Assembly (NCBI RefSeq): GCF_014595945.1
Contig: NZ_JABXWU010000002.1
Location: 368,895 to 432,894, forward strand
Origin: Alkalibacillus aidingensis
GTDB lineage: Bacteria > Bacillota > Bacilli > Bacillales > Alkalibacillaceae
Length of the DNA: 64,000 nucleotides
Direction of reading: 5' to 3'
Part shown: piece after piece, positions 1 through 8,324 of the stretch
How positions within the stretch are numbered: the first letter of the stretch is position 1
Layout: each line of letters opens with the position of its first letter
The notes under the pieces: generated by a model
The model's input: the letters and a program-made list of their open reading frames with translations, nothing else
Database searches by the model: none
What the model was told of the DNA's origin: nothing
Program-made: the position numbers and the translations under genes

Positions 1-757
1 CGTTTTCGTCCTGTTCTTCTACTAAGCTAGCAAACTCTGAAGTAACTGCGAAAGCTTCGTCGTCTACTACAAGTTCGCCATTTTCCACAACTAATTCAAC
101 ATCATAGTTGAAAAGTTCATAAGCACGGTATAGGAATAGCGCCATTTCTGAGCGAGTAACGGTCTCATCCGGCATGTAGCGATCTTCTGCCACACCTGTC
201 GTCACGCCATTTTCCAATAATGCATCCACGTACTCTTTAAACCAACGATCATCAGCCACATCCTTAAACTGATCATACTCTTCATCAGCCTTCAGCATGA
301 ACGCTTCTGTGATCATCTTGGCCATTTCAGAACGCTTCATATAGCTATAAGGACGATATGTATTGTCTTCAAAGCCGTCGACAATCTCCTCTTTCTCTAA
401 AGCAGTTACGTATGGCACATACCACTTCTCGCTTACATCTTCAAAATCAGAAGAAGCCTCTTCTGGAGTTGGTAGATTTAGCGTATTGGCTAACATTTTA
501 GCCGCTTCAGCCCTTGTCACATCCTGACTTGGACGGAAAGTGCCGTCGGTAAATCCATTAATAAAGCCTTTCTCCTCACCAAAAGAAATAGCTTCATAAG
601 CTGTCGTCCCCACTTCGACATCAGGGAACACACTAGATTCATTACTATCACTTGACTGCGATTGCGCGAACGCACCCACCGGTGACAACAATGTTACTAA
701 CAATAAAACTAGCCCCGTAAAAAGAACCAGCCCTTTATTCCGAAAAGCATTACTCAT
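1..757 (-). CDS. SLH-domain surface protein, N-terminal part (runs off the window)
   Basis: Open reading frame starting at ATG 757 and continuing past the left edge, 252 codons visible. An AGGGG ribosome-binding site lies about 9 bases before the start. Residues 1-32 form a typical signal peptide (basic start, hydrophobic run, cleavage near AFAQS). Three SLH repeats follow at about 42-100, 105-165 and 170-230, recognisable by repeated GF-x-DGTFRP and TRAEAAKML-type motifs. SLH domains hold exported proteins to pyruvylated secondary wall polymer, which fits csaB at 50985. The C-terminal effector domain lies outside the window, so the specific function is unknown. The visible tail is rich in Glu, as in the other surface proteins here. 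Confidence 0.9.
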   Translation of the reverse strand, partial: MSNAFRNKGLVLFTGLVLLLVTLLSPVGAFAQSQSSDSNESSVFPDVEVGTTAYEAISFGEEKGFINGFTDGTFRPSQDVTRAEAAKMLANTLNLPTPEEASSDFEDVSEKWYVPYVTALEKEEIVDGFEDNTYRPYSYMKRSEMAKMITEAFMLKADEEYDQFKDVADDRWFKEYVDALLENGVTTGVAEDRYMPDETVTRSEMALFLYRAYELFNYDVELVVENGELVVDDEAFAVTSEFASLVEEQDEN

Positions 758-849
758 ACTGTTCAACACCCCTAAAAATAAATTTGCAACAAAACTGCAA
801 AAACATTGTAACACTCTGTAAATGGAAAATAACTGGTACATAATGGGTG

Positions 850-1300
850 GGGGGTGCCTGTCACTTCCCGAATTTTGTCGAATGGGGGAACAGATTCTGG
901 ATTGAGGGCTCGTTTCACGGATTGGATGTGCTTTCTCACGGATTGCGGGCTCGTTTTCACGGATTAGATGTGTATTCTCACGGATTGGACGTGCTTTCTC
1001 ACGGATTGGGGCTCGTTTTCACGGATTGGACGTGACGTGATTCTTATTGATGGGTTTTTTCGATCAAATCAAATATTGTTGATTGGCACCCTCATTTTGT
1101 TGATTGACCTTTCATTTTTGTTGATTGAAACCTACTTTATGTTGATTGAATTCTAAATTTTGTTGATTGCATCTACTTTTTTGTTGATTGAAACCTACTT
1201 TTTGTTGATTGGCCACTTTCGGGAAGTGACAGGCACTTGTCGAACAGGCACTTGTCGAATTACTCCTTTCGGGAAGTGACAGGCACTTGTCGAATTTTAG
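850..1300. repeat. Two adjacent 21-bp-period arrays flanked by inverted GTGCCTGTCAC elements
   Basis: From about 897 to 1035 a unit beginning ACGGATTGG recurs with starts at 917, 938, 959, 980, 1001 and 1021. From 1078 to 1211 a different unit, GTTGATTG, recurs at 1078, 1099, 1120, 1141, 1162, 1183 and 1204. Both have a 21-bp step. The block is bounded by GTGCCTGTCACTTCCCGAA at 854-872 and its inverted copies at 1219-1237 and 1269-1287. It fills most of the gap between the divergent SLH and acyltransferase genes. I see no convincing coding capacity. Function is unknown. Confidence 0.9.
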
Positions 1301-1404
1301 GAAGGTTTTGTGCGTTGCGTGGGTTGGTTTTTCGTTATACAATTAAAGGTGTTTTGTAAAAAATTGATAGGTTACTAAATTTATATATATTGGGGATGAA
1401 GGGC

Positions 1405-3465
1405 ATGAAGGATTTAAGGAGTCCTGAGAAGAGGTTTCGTCCTGAGATTGAGGGTGTTAGAGCTCTTGCGGCGATGCTGGTTGCGGTCTATCATATTTGG
1501 TTAGGCTCGGTCTCAGGTGGAGTTGATGTCTTTTTTATCGTTTCTGGCTATTTGATTACGACTTCTTTGTTAACGAAGGTTGAGAGAAGTGGTCGTATTA
1601 ATATATTTGAATATTTGTTGGGGTTAGCGAGAAGGTTGCTTCCGCTTGCTTTAACGGTGGTTTTTGTCACCACGGCGCATGCGATCTTTATTTTACCTCA
1701 AGTGCAGTGGGGGCAGACAATTTCGCAGGTATTTTCGTCGATTTTTTATTATCAGAATTGGATGTTGGCGAATAACTCTGTCGATTATTTGGCGCAGAAT
1801 AATGAGGCGAGTCCGTTTCAGCATTTTTGGGCGTTGTCGATTCAGGGGCAGTTTTATGTGACGTGGCCTTTATTGATCTTATTGACGTATTTCTTGGCGC
1901 GTAAGCTGTTTAAAACGCCGATTCGTAAAACGTTCCTTACAATATTAGTGATAATTTTCGTAGCTTCTTTAAGCTATTCAGTTTATATCACGGCGACGAA
2001 TCAGCCTTGGGCATATTTTGATACGTTTGCTCGTGTTTGGGAGTTCAGTTTAGGTGGAATGTTGGCGGTATTAATTCCTTACCTTTCCTTCCATAGGTTG
2101 GTTAGTTTAGTAGTGGGCTGGTTAGGATTTGCGATTATTTCGTTGACGGGATTAATTTTGCCTGTGTCAGATGTGTTCCCAGGTTATGCGGCGTTGCTAC
2201 CGATCTCAGGTGTGATTTTAATTATCATTTCTGCTGAAAATGCGAGTCAATTTGGCGTGCAGCGGTTGCTTGGTTCTAAGGCGCTTGTATATTTAGGTAG
2301 TATTTCGTATGCCTTTTACTTATGGCACTGGCCGCTATTAATCTTTTATTATCATTACTTCAATCGCGTGACGGTACCATTTGTCGATGGTGTGTTGATT
2401 CTATTAGGTTCATTCATTCTATCGATTTTATCGGCAAAATTACTAGAGACACCGATTCGAGGCATGAGTGTCCGGACTCAAAAGCGCCGATTAGCTGTTG
2501 TTTTATCAGCATTCATCATTCCGGTGTTGGCGATCGGGCTTTCGTGGAATCAGTATATTAATCAAGTTCAGGAGGCCGAGGCCGTTAAAGCTTCCAACTG
2601 GTCACCTGAGCAGGAATATATTATCGACAGTGATGATGGTGAGGCTGAACAGGAAGAGGATGAAACCATCTATACGGGGCCAGAGCCGTCTAAAGACGTA
2701 TTTGAGACGGCTATTGATGACTTACAACCATCGTTGATTCATGTAACCGATGATCTACCGGTTATCTATGATGATGAAAGCTGCTACTCTAGCTCAACCG
2801 ATCCAACGGTAAATATTTGCTCAATGGGTGAAACGGAAAATCCTGATTACACCGTAGCTTTAGTCGGAGGCTCTCACTCAGGCCACTGGTACCCGGCGCT
2901 GGAGGTTGCGGCATCAGAGTTGAACTTGCAAATTGATCTATATTTAAAAGACGCATGTCGCTATTCAACGGATGACTTCGACGGGCAATTATCGGAGTCA
3001 TGTGTGGAGTGGGCTGAGCAAGTTGACGAGCCACTCATTGAAAATGCACCAGACCTCGTGATCACAACTGCAAGTGTCGCCGGTGGAACCAAAATTCCTC
3101 AAGGTTATCTTGACAAGTGGGAGCTCCTCGAAGGGCACACGCATATTCTCGCGCTTCGTGACAACCCACGGATGCAAGAAGATGTACCAGCTTGCCTCGA
3201 GGAAAAAGGCATTGAAGACTGTGTGTCACCACGAAACGAAGTGCTATACAGTCCTCTACCTTGGGAAAATACAGACGGCATCCCTGACCATGTGTCCTTT
3301 GCCGATTTCTCAGACCGCTTCTGTGATGATGAGTTATGCTACCCAGTCGTCGACGACATGATCGTCTACCGCGACAAGCACCATATCACCGCAGTTTACT
3401 CAAGGGCATTAGGACCATTATTGACGAAGGAAATTGCTGACGTATTAGATGAAATTGAATCATAG
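1405..3465 (+). CDS. OatA-like acyltransferase with C-terminal SGNH hydrolase domain
   Basis: Fusion of an acyltransferase-3 membrane domain (about residues 8-360, with an early RPEIEGVRALAA motif and about ten hydrophobic segments) to an extracellular SGNH/GDSL-type esterase domain (about 440-680). The SGNH serine motif reads VGGSHSGHW near residue 486 and an Asp-x-x-His pair lies in DKHHIT near 656. This architecture is that of peptidoglycan or wall-polymer O-acetyltransferases such as OatA: the membrane part passes acetyl groups across the membrane and the SGNH part places them on the glycan. The linker (about 395-440) is very acidic. The start is uncertain: TTG 1390, ATG 1396 and ATG 1405 are in frame, and I prefer 1405 because GGGG lies 9 bases upstream. 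A stop followed at once by a strong terminator suggests a single-gene transcript. Confidence 0.88.
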   Translation: MKDLRSPEKRFRPEIEGVRALAAMLVAVYHIWLGSVSGGVDVFFIVSGYLITTSLLTKVERSGRINIFEYLLGLARRLLPLALTVVFVTTAHAIFILPQVQWGQTISQVFSSIFYYQNWMLANNSVDYLAQNNEASPFQHFWALSIQGQFYVTWPLLILLTYFLARKLFKTPIRKTFLTILVIIFVASLSYSVYITATNQPWAYFDTFARVWEFSLGGMLAVLIPYLSFHRLVSLVVGWLGFAIISLTGLILPVSDVFPGYAALLPISGVILIIISAENASQFGVQRLLGSKALVYLGSISYAFYLWHWPLLIFYYHYFNRVTVPFVDGVLILLGSFILSILSAKLLETPIRGMSVRTQKRRLAVVLSAFIIPVLAIGLSWNQYINQVQEAEAVKASNWSPEQEYIIDSDDGEAEQEEDETIYTGPEPSKDVFETAIDDLQPSLIHVTDDLPVIYDDESCYSSSTDPTVNICSMGETENPDYTVALVGGSHSGHWYPALEVAASELNLQIDLYLKDACRYSTDDFDGQLSESCVEWAEQVDEPLIENAPDLVITTASVAGGTKIPQGYLDKWELLEGHTHILALRDNPRMQEDVPACLEEKGIEDCVSPRNEVLYSPLPWENTDGIPDHVSFADFSDRFCDDELCYPVVDDMIVYRDKHHITAVYSRALGPLLTKEIADVLDEIES

Positions 3466-3472
3466 ATTATAC

Positions 3473-3507
3473 CACCCCATCAGTTTATGGACTGATGGGG
3501 TGTTTTT
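3473..3507 (+). terminator. Intrinsic terminator of the OatA-like gene
   Basis: Perfect 12-bp inverted repeat CACCCCATCAGT / ACTGATGGGGTG with a 6-base loop followed by TTTTT, 7 bases after the stop codon. Confidence 0.92.
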
Positions 3508-3554
3508 GTTTGGGTGAGGTGGGTGTGGGGATTTTTCTTGCTACATCTGAGGGG

Positions 3555-3700
3555 GTTAATGATGAATGGAGGATTTTATTGTGGGATCGCTGGTCATCAT
3601 TGATGAATGGTGGATTTTATTGTGTGATTGATGATTTTAATTGATGAATACGGGGTTTTTATTACTGAACCCCTCCTCTTTATTGTTGAATTGGGATTAA
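3555..3700. repeat. Loose 41-bp-period repeats between convergent genes
   Basis: The motif GATGAAT recurs at 3561, 3602 and 3643, and a weaker GTTGAATTG copy lies at 3684, giving a 41-bp step (about four helical turns). TTTTATTGTG follows two of the copies. The stretch sits between the OatA-like terminator and the ptsI terminator and has no coding signal. Confidence 0.6.
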
Positions 3701-3718
3701 TGCCCCCACCCATACTTC

Positions 3719-3749
3719 ATAAAAAAATCAATCGGCCTCAGCCGATTGA
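3719..3749 (-). terminator. Intrinsic terminator of the PTS operon
   Basis: On the minus strand TCAATCGGC, a 4-base loop and GCCGATTGA are followed by a run of seven T, 22 bases after the ptsI stop. Confidence 0.92.
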
Positions 3750-3770
3750 TCTCCACCCGCTCAACAATAT

Positions 3771-5423
3771 TTACAATGACCGAATTAATTGCTTTGCTTT
3801 CGGGATCGAAGCGGGTGTCATGCTGAATTCGTCTAAGCCCATGTCCAAATACAGTGGAATCAATTCAGGGTCTCCTGCTGTCTCGCCACACATTCCAACT
3901 TCGATGTTTTCGTGGTGTGCATTTTTAATTACCCACTCGATTAATCGCTGTACTCCTGGATGCTTCGGATCATACAAGTAGGACACGCTGTCGTTCATCC
4001 GGTCAGCGGCCATGGTGTATTGGATTAAATCGTTGGTTCCGATACTAAAAAAGTCCACTTCTTTAGCTAACTCAGCACTAATCATCGCGGCTGCAGGGGT
4101 TTCAATCATAATGCCAATTTCGACATCGTCACGAAAATCAACTTGCTCCTCTTTTAACTCGTCTTTCACTTCCTGTACTATGTCTTTAGCTTCCTGCAAC
4201 TCAGCAACTGTTGAGATCATCGGGAACATGATCTTCAACTGGCCAAAAACACTCGCTCGTAATAACGCGCGAAGTTGGACTTTGAATAGCCCCTTATCAT
4301 GAAGAGAAATTCGAATCGCCCGGTAACCTAAAAATGGATTCTCTTCTTTCGGCAAGTTTAAATAAGGAATCTCCTTATCCCCTCCGATGTCCATCGTGCG
4401 AACGATCACAGGCTTTTCCTCCATTTTCTCAAGCACCACCCGATAAGCCTCAAATTGTTCATCTTCAGTTGGAGCTTCATTGCGGTTCATAAATAAAAAT
4501 TCGGATCGGAACAGTCCAATCCCGTCTGCGCCATTTTCTAAGACAGCCTCGACATCTGAGGGTGAGCCGATATTTGCCATTAGTTTCTTGACCTCACCAT
4601 TTGCTCGAACTGCCGGTAACTCTTTAAGCTTCTCAAGCCTTTCCTTCTCTTCATCTGCCTTGGCAATTTTCCCTTCATACTCACCAACCAATTCTTCATC
4701 CGGGTTAACGTAAACGACACCGTCATCTCCATCTAAAATCACTAGATCACCATTCTCCACCACGTCACCTAGGACGCCAACGCCAACAACAGCTGGAATG
4801 CCAAGCGAACGCGCCATGATCGCTGTATGCGAGGTCTTCCCACCAGCTTCAGTCACCAATCCTTTCACCTTCTCTGTATCTAGGCCCACTGTATCCGAAG
4901 GCGTCAGATCTTTAGCAAAAATAACCGAATCCTTCTGAAATAAAAAAGCATCCCGTCTAACACCTTGTAAATGCTGGGATACTCGATCCATCACGTCCTT
5001 CAAGTCATTGGCACGTTCTCTCATATATGGATCATCTAGCGCTTCAAACATCGAGATATGCTGTTGACTAACTTGATCCAAGGCGAATACTGCACTAACT
5101 TGACTATCCTTGATCAACGTTTCCACTTCTGAAGTCATCGACGGGTCTTCGAGTAAAGCTAAATGTGCTTCAAAAATTTGCGCGTGCTCATCACCCAACT
5201 TTTTCTTTGTCTCATCAATTAATTCTTTAACCTCGAGTTGGCTTGCTTCAAGGGCCTGATAAAACTTGTCAACTTCCTCGGTGACTGTGCCTATTAAATC
5301 TTTATCAATCTGGTTTTCTCTTTCTTTCAGTATATGGGCATTGCCAATCGCCAATCCTCCCGAAGCTGAGATGCCTGCCAATTTCACTTCATCACCCCGC
5401 TTTATATGTTCTGTTTTAACCAT
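3771..5423 (-). CDS. ptsI: PTS Enzyme I (phosphoenolpyruvate-protein phosphotransferase)
   Basis: 550 residues, slightly shorter than the usual 570. Enzyme I takes phosphate from phosphoenolpyruvate onto a histidine and passes it to HPr. The phospho-histidine motif GGKTSHTAIMARSLGIPAVV is present near residue 200, and the PEP-binding signature FFSIGTNDLIQYTMAADR lies near residue 470. AAGGAG lies 8 bases before ATG 5423. It overlaps the preceding HAD gene by 22 bases and is the last gene of the operon. Most bacteria make general Enzyme I from a ptsHI operon. Here it closes an operon with one EIIABC set and its own HPr, so it may be a dedicated second copy. Whether another ptsHI exists elsewhere cannot be seen. 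Confidence 0.95.
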   Translation of the reverse strand: MVKTEHIKRGDEVKLAGISASGGLAIGNAHILKERENQIDKDLIGTVTEEVDKFYQALEASQLEVKELIDETKKKLGDEHAQIFEAHLALLEDPSMTSEVETLIKDSQVSAVFALDQVSQQHISMFEALDDPYMRERANDLKDVMDRVSQHLQGVRRDAFLFQKDSVIFAKDLTPSDTVGLDTEKVKGLVTEAGGKTSHTAIMARSLGIPAVVGVGVLGDVVENGDLVILDGDDGVVYVNPDEELVGEYEGKIAKADEEKERLEKLKELPAVRANGEVKKLMANIGSPSDVEAVLENGADGIGLFRSEFLFMNRNEAPTEDEQFEAYRVVLEKMEEKPVIVRTMDIGGDKEIPYLNLPKEENPFLGYRAIRISLHDKGLFKVQLRALLRASVFGQLKIMFPMISTVAELQEAKDIVQEVKDELKEEQVDFRDDVEIGIMIETPAAAMISAELAKEVDFFSIGTNDLIQYTMAADRMNDSVSYLYDPKHPGVQRLIEWVIKNAHHENIEVGMCGETAGDPELIPLYLDMGLDEFSMTPASIPKAKQLIRSL

Positions 5424-6262
5424 TTCAAAACTCCTTGCTGTTCATTTGAGTGTGATGTTACTCCGTCTGATGCTCGCTTCACTTCTATTCCTGCATTACT
5501 CATTGCGATCGCATAATTGACAACGTTAAACATCGATATATCATTGGTTCCATCTCCAAAGCAAATGACTTCATCAAGAGAGATTTCTTGCTTTTCCATC
5601 AAAAATTCAACCGCTTCCCCTTTACTTACGTCCCCTGAAACTATTTCACAAGAGTTCGCACTTGAGCTTTCAACGGAAAATAATTTTAAATCAAACGTTT
5701 GATTAAGAAACATTTTCCACGCATCAACCTTCTCTTTCTCTGGAGCAAAGAAGTATATTTTAACCACGCTATCTTTAGTTAAATAATCAATAAAATGCTT
5801 ATCATCCACACGCTTTAAATCTGTTAAAGCTAGCTTTCGCGAACTCCATTCGTGGTCACTGACCTCGCTAGGTTGCTGTACCGACAGCATTTCTTCCATA
5901 TATTTAAAATGATCCGCCATAATAAACGGCGAACCATATTCATGCCGAATTTCATAATAAAGCTCGCGCCGACTGGCTTCCACCGCTGCTTCATAAATTT
6001 TATCCGTATCTAAAGATCTGGCCCGTAGTTGGTCGCGCTGATCATCATAAATCGTCATCCCATTGGAGCAAATATAGCCGTCAAAGGTCACGTCACCAAT
6101 CACATCAAGCACTTCACCAAAGGTACGTCCGGTGGCTATCATCAGCTTAATACCCCGATTGCGCAACACACCAAGACACTCCACTAACTCCGGATCTAAG
6201 CGATTATTCCCATCTAGCAAAGTACCGTCCATATCAAAAACGATTGCTTTATAACCTATCAT
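5402..6262 (-). CDS. HAD-superfamily Cof-type sugar-phosphate phosphatase
   Basis: 286 residues. The N-terminal FDMDGTLLD carries the nucleophile Asp10 and the acid/base Asp12. IATGRTFGEV is motif II, and FGDGTNDISMF near residue 240 gives the Mg-binding acidic residues. The middle holds a type-IIB cap as in Cof/YidA phosphatases. These enzymes dephosphorylate sugar phosphates or other small phosphorylated metabolites. The start ATG 6262 has GAGGG 6-10 bases upstream. The gene lies 2 bases after the HPr stop and overlaps ptsI, so it is translationally linked to both. In this operon it may remove phosphate from an accumulating PTS sugar product; that is inference. Confidence 0.88.
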   Translation of the reverse strand: MIGYKAIVFDMDGTLLDGNNRLDPELVECLGVLRNRGIKLMIATGRTFGEVLDVIGDVTFDGYICSNGMTIYDDQRDQLRARSLDTDKIYEAAVEASRRELYYEIRHEYGSPFIMADHFKYMEEMLSVQQPSEVSDHEWSSRKLALTDLKRVDDKHFIDYLTKDSVVKIYFFAPEKEKVDAWKMFLNQTFDLKLFSVESSSANSCEIVSGDVSKGEAVEFLMEKQEISLDEVICFGDGTNDISMFNVVNYAIAMSNAGIEVKRASDGVTSHSNEQQGVLKWLKQNI

Positions 6263-6264
6263 CT

Positions 6265-6519
6265 CTATCCCTCAAACAGTTCATCTAATTTTTTAATTAA
6301 ATCGTCCTGATCGTCTACTTCTCCATCAACGATCACTTCAATTTCATCACCCTTCTTCGCTGCTAGGGTCATGATCTGAATCATGCTTTTCGCATCAACT
6401 TCCTTATCACCTTTTTTGACCTTAACAGCACCATCAAAGTCCTTCACGGTATTAATAAAATTGGATGCAGGCCTCGCGTGAAAACCCTCTTCAAAAGGAA
6501 TGGTATACGCTTTTAACAT
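6265..6519 (-). CDS. HPr-like PTS phosphocarrier protein
   Basis: 84 residues, the normal HPr size. The phosphorylatable histidine is His14 in GFHARPAS. The regulatory serine region is KSMIQIMTLA with Ser45 where HPr has Ser46, so phosphorylation by HPr kinase looks possible. I chose ATG 6519 because AGGGAG lies just upstream; an in-frame start 18 bases earlier would give an unlikely MERGSR extension. The transketolase stop lies between this ribosome site and the start, so the genes are coupled. The protein passes phosphate from Enzyme I (two genes downstream) to EIIA (10103). The strongly acidic C-terminus is in keeping with a salt-adapted host. Confidence 0.93.
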   Translation of the reverse strand: MLKAYTIPFEEGFHARPASNFINTVKDFDGAVKVKKGDKEVDAKSMIQIMTLAAKKGDEIEVIVDGEVDDQDDLIKKLDELFEG

Positions 6520-6520
6520 T

Positions 6521-7447
6521 CTACTCCCTCTTTCCATATGCTAATATTTTCTCTCTTACTTTCTCTGGCGACAGTCCGTGAGCATCAAGCAACTCTTCGT
6601 TGGTACCACAACCACTATACTCATCCTCAACACCAACCCGGTAGACTTTTTTAGGGTCATGCTCTGCTAATACTTCTGAAACAATACTACCCAGTCCACC
6701 ACGAATATAGTGTTCTTCAACCGTCACCACGACATCGACATGGCTCGCTGCTTGCAATAACAACTCTTTATCCAACGGCTTAATCGTTGGCATGTGCACA
6801 TGGTAGATTGATAGATTCTCTATACCATCAATCGCTTCAATCACACGTGACGTCATACTTCCTGTACTAATGATGAGCATGTCGTTACCTTCTTGAAGCA
6901 CACGACCTTTTCCAATCTCAAATTCTGCTTCATCCGTAAAATTTTCAATCGTCTCATCACGCGTTAATCTTAAATATACAGGACCTTCATACTCATGCAT
7001 CGCCTTCATAGCTGTCGCCGTTTCATTCGCATCGCCGGTTACAATCACCGTCATATTGGGCACCATCGACAGCATACCTAGATCATCTAGAGAATGGTGG
7101 GTTTTCCCAGTGTTACTCGTCAACAGCCCACTATAGGCGCCAACCATCTTCACATCCGCATGCGTCTGAGCCACACTGACGACGATCTGATCATAGGCCC
7201 GCTTCGTTAAAAAAGTCGCAAAACTGCAGACCCATGGTTGAAAACCGACTGTTGATAAGCCAGCAGCAACACCGAGCATATTTTGTTCAGCGATTCCCAT
7301 CTGTAAAAATGAATCGTCTGTTTCCTTCTCAACCGTTGCTAGTCGCGTCGAATTCCCTAAGTCACCATCTAAAGCAACCACACGGGAATCCTCGTTAGCT
7401 AACTTTGCTAGTTGACTACCAAATTCATCTCTTACACTTGTCGCCAT
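6521..7447 (-). CDS. Transketolase, C-terminal subunit
   Basis: 308 residues covering the pyrimidine-binding and C-terminal domains of transketolase. The motif MGIAEQNMLGVAAGLST holds the glutamate that activates thiamine diphosphate, and VTVEEHYIRGGLGS belongs to the C-terminal domain. It works with the subunit encoded just upstream (7449-8297) as a split transketolase that moves two-carbon units between sugar phosphates. ATG 7447 follows GGAG by 5 bases. The upstream GTG 7459 is in frame but less likely. The two halves are 1 base apart. Split transketolases next to UlaA-type permeases are known in Firmicutes and Actinobacteria, and the substrate is often not ascorbate. Confidence 0.92.
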   Translation of the reverse strand: MATSVRDEFGSQLAKLANEDSRVVALDGDLGNSTRLATVEKETDDSFLQMGIAEQNMLGVAAGLSTVGFQPWVCSFATFLTKRAYDQIVVSVAQTHADVKMVGAYSGLLTSNTGKTHHSLDDLGMLSMVPNMTVIVTGDANETATAMKAMHEYEGPVYLRLTRDETIENFTDEAEFEIGKGRVLQEGNDMLIISTGSMTSRVIEAIDGIENLSIYHVHMPTIKPLDKELLLQAASHVDVVVTVEEHYIRGGLGSIVSEVLAEHDPKKVYRVGVEDEYSGCGTNEELLDAHGLSPEKVREKILAYGKRE

Positions 7448-7448
7448 C

Positions 7449-8297
7449 TTACTCCACACCCTTCTCTAATTCTCTAAGTGCCCTCTCATACTCTTCATCA
7501 TTCGGTGCTTTTGAATGCCAATTATGATCATTTTCCATGAAACTAACGCCACGACCTTTAACTGTATTAGCGACTATAGCTTTAGGGCGGTTATTCTTCA
7601 TCAACCTAGCTTCCTCATAAACATCAACCAAAGATGTTAGGTCATGACCATCAACTTCGAAAACATCAAAACCAAAGCTCTTAAACTTAGCTCCTGCTTC
7701 CGTTTCTGGCACCCCTCGTGAAGCACCGTGTTTCCAGCCAAATTGCTGTAATCCATTGTTGTCTAACGTCACAATTAAATTGTCCAAATCATATTTCGAT
7801 GCAGTGTTTAGAGCCTCCCAAACTTGACCTTCCTGAGACTCACCATCACCAATTAACGTATACACGTGAAAATTACGCTCCAACCACTTAGCACCAATCG
7901 CCATCCCTACAGCTGCAGAAATCCCTTGGCCTAAAGAACCCGTCGACATATCTAAAGCATCCAAACGAGTCATATCCGGATGGGCTTGCAGTCTAGAATT
8001 ATATTGATCAAACGTCTTTAACTCCTCTTCAGGAAAATAACCACGCAATGCATAAACCACATATAAACCTAATGCCGTATGACCTTTTGAAAGAACAAAC
8101 CGATCCCGGTCCTCCCAGTCAGGATTATCCGGGTCGATCGCTAATTGTGTGAAAAATAACGTCGTTAAAATATCAGCACATGAAAGGGAGCCACCAACAT
8201 GCCCTTGCTTATGGTAATGTGCTGTAAATAAAATCTTCTTTCTTACTTCGACAGCCATCTTTTGTAATTCTTTCAAAGAAAGGATTGTTTGGTTCAT
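7449..8297 (-). CDS. Transketolase, N-terminal subunit (thiamine diphosphate domain)
   Basis: 282 residues. It holds the diphosphate-binding half of transketolase: the metal and TPP motif starts GDGESQEGQVWEAL near residue 150 and ends with LDNNGLQQFG about 30 residues later. KGHTALGLYVVYALRG and STGSLGQGISAAVGMA are further family blocks. AGGGGAG precedes ATG 8297 by about 9 bases. The gene lies between the EIIC permease (27 bases upstream) and the C-terminal subunit. Together the halves probably convert the phosphorylated product of the PTS into pentose-phosphate-pathway intermediates. The substrate is not readable from sequence. Confidence 0.93.
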   Translation of the reverse strand: MNQTILSLKELQKMAVEVRKKILFTAHYHKQGHVGGSLSCADILTTLFFTQLAIDPDNPDWEDRDRFVLSKGHTALGLYVVYALRGYFPEEELKTFDQYNSRLQAHPDMTRLDALDMSTGSLGQGISAAVGMAIGAKWLERNFHVYTLIGDGESQEGQVWEALNTASKYDLDNLIVTLDNNGLQQFGWKHGASRGVPETEAGAKFKSFGFDVFEVDGHDLTSLVDVYEEARLMKNNRPKAIVANTVKGRGVSFMENDHNWHSKAPNDEEYERALRELEKGVE

Positions 8298-8324
8298 GAT
8301 TGATCGACTCCCCTTTAATTATTT

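Noticed and set aside
847..1156. Plus-strand open frames of about 62 codons in the 21-bp arrays
   Set aside because: They arise because 21 bp is a multiple of three, giving repeated seven-residue words. No ribosome site or known protein-like composition.
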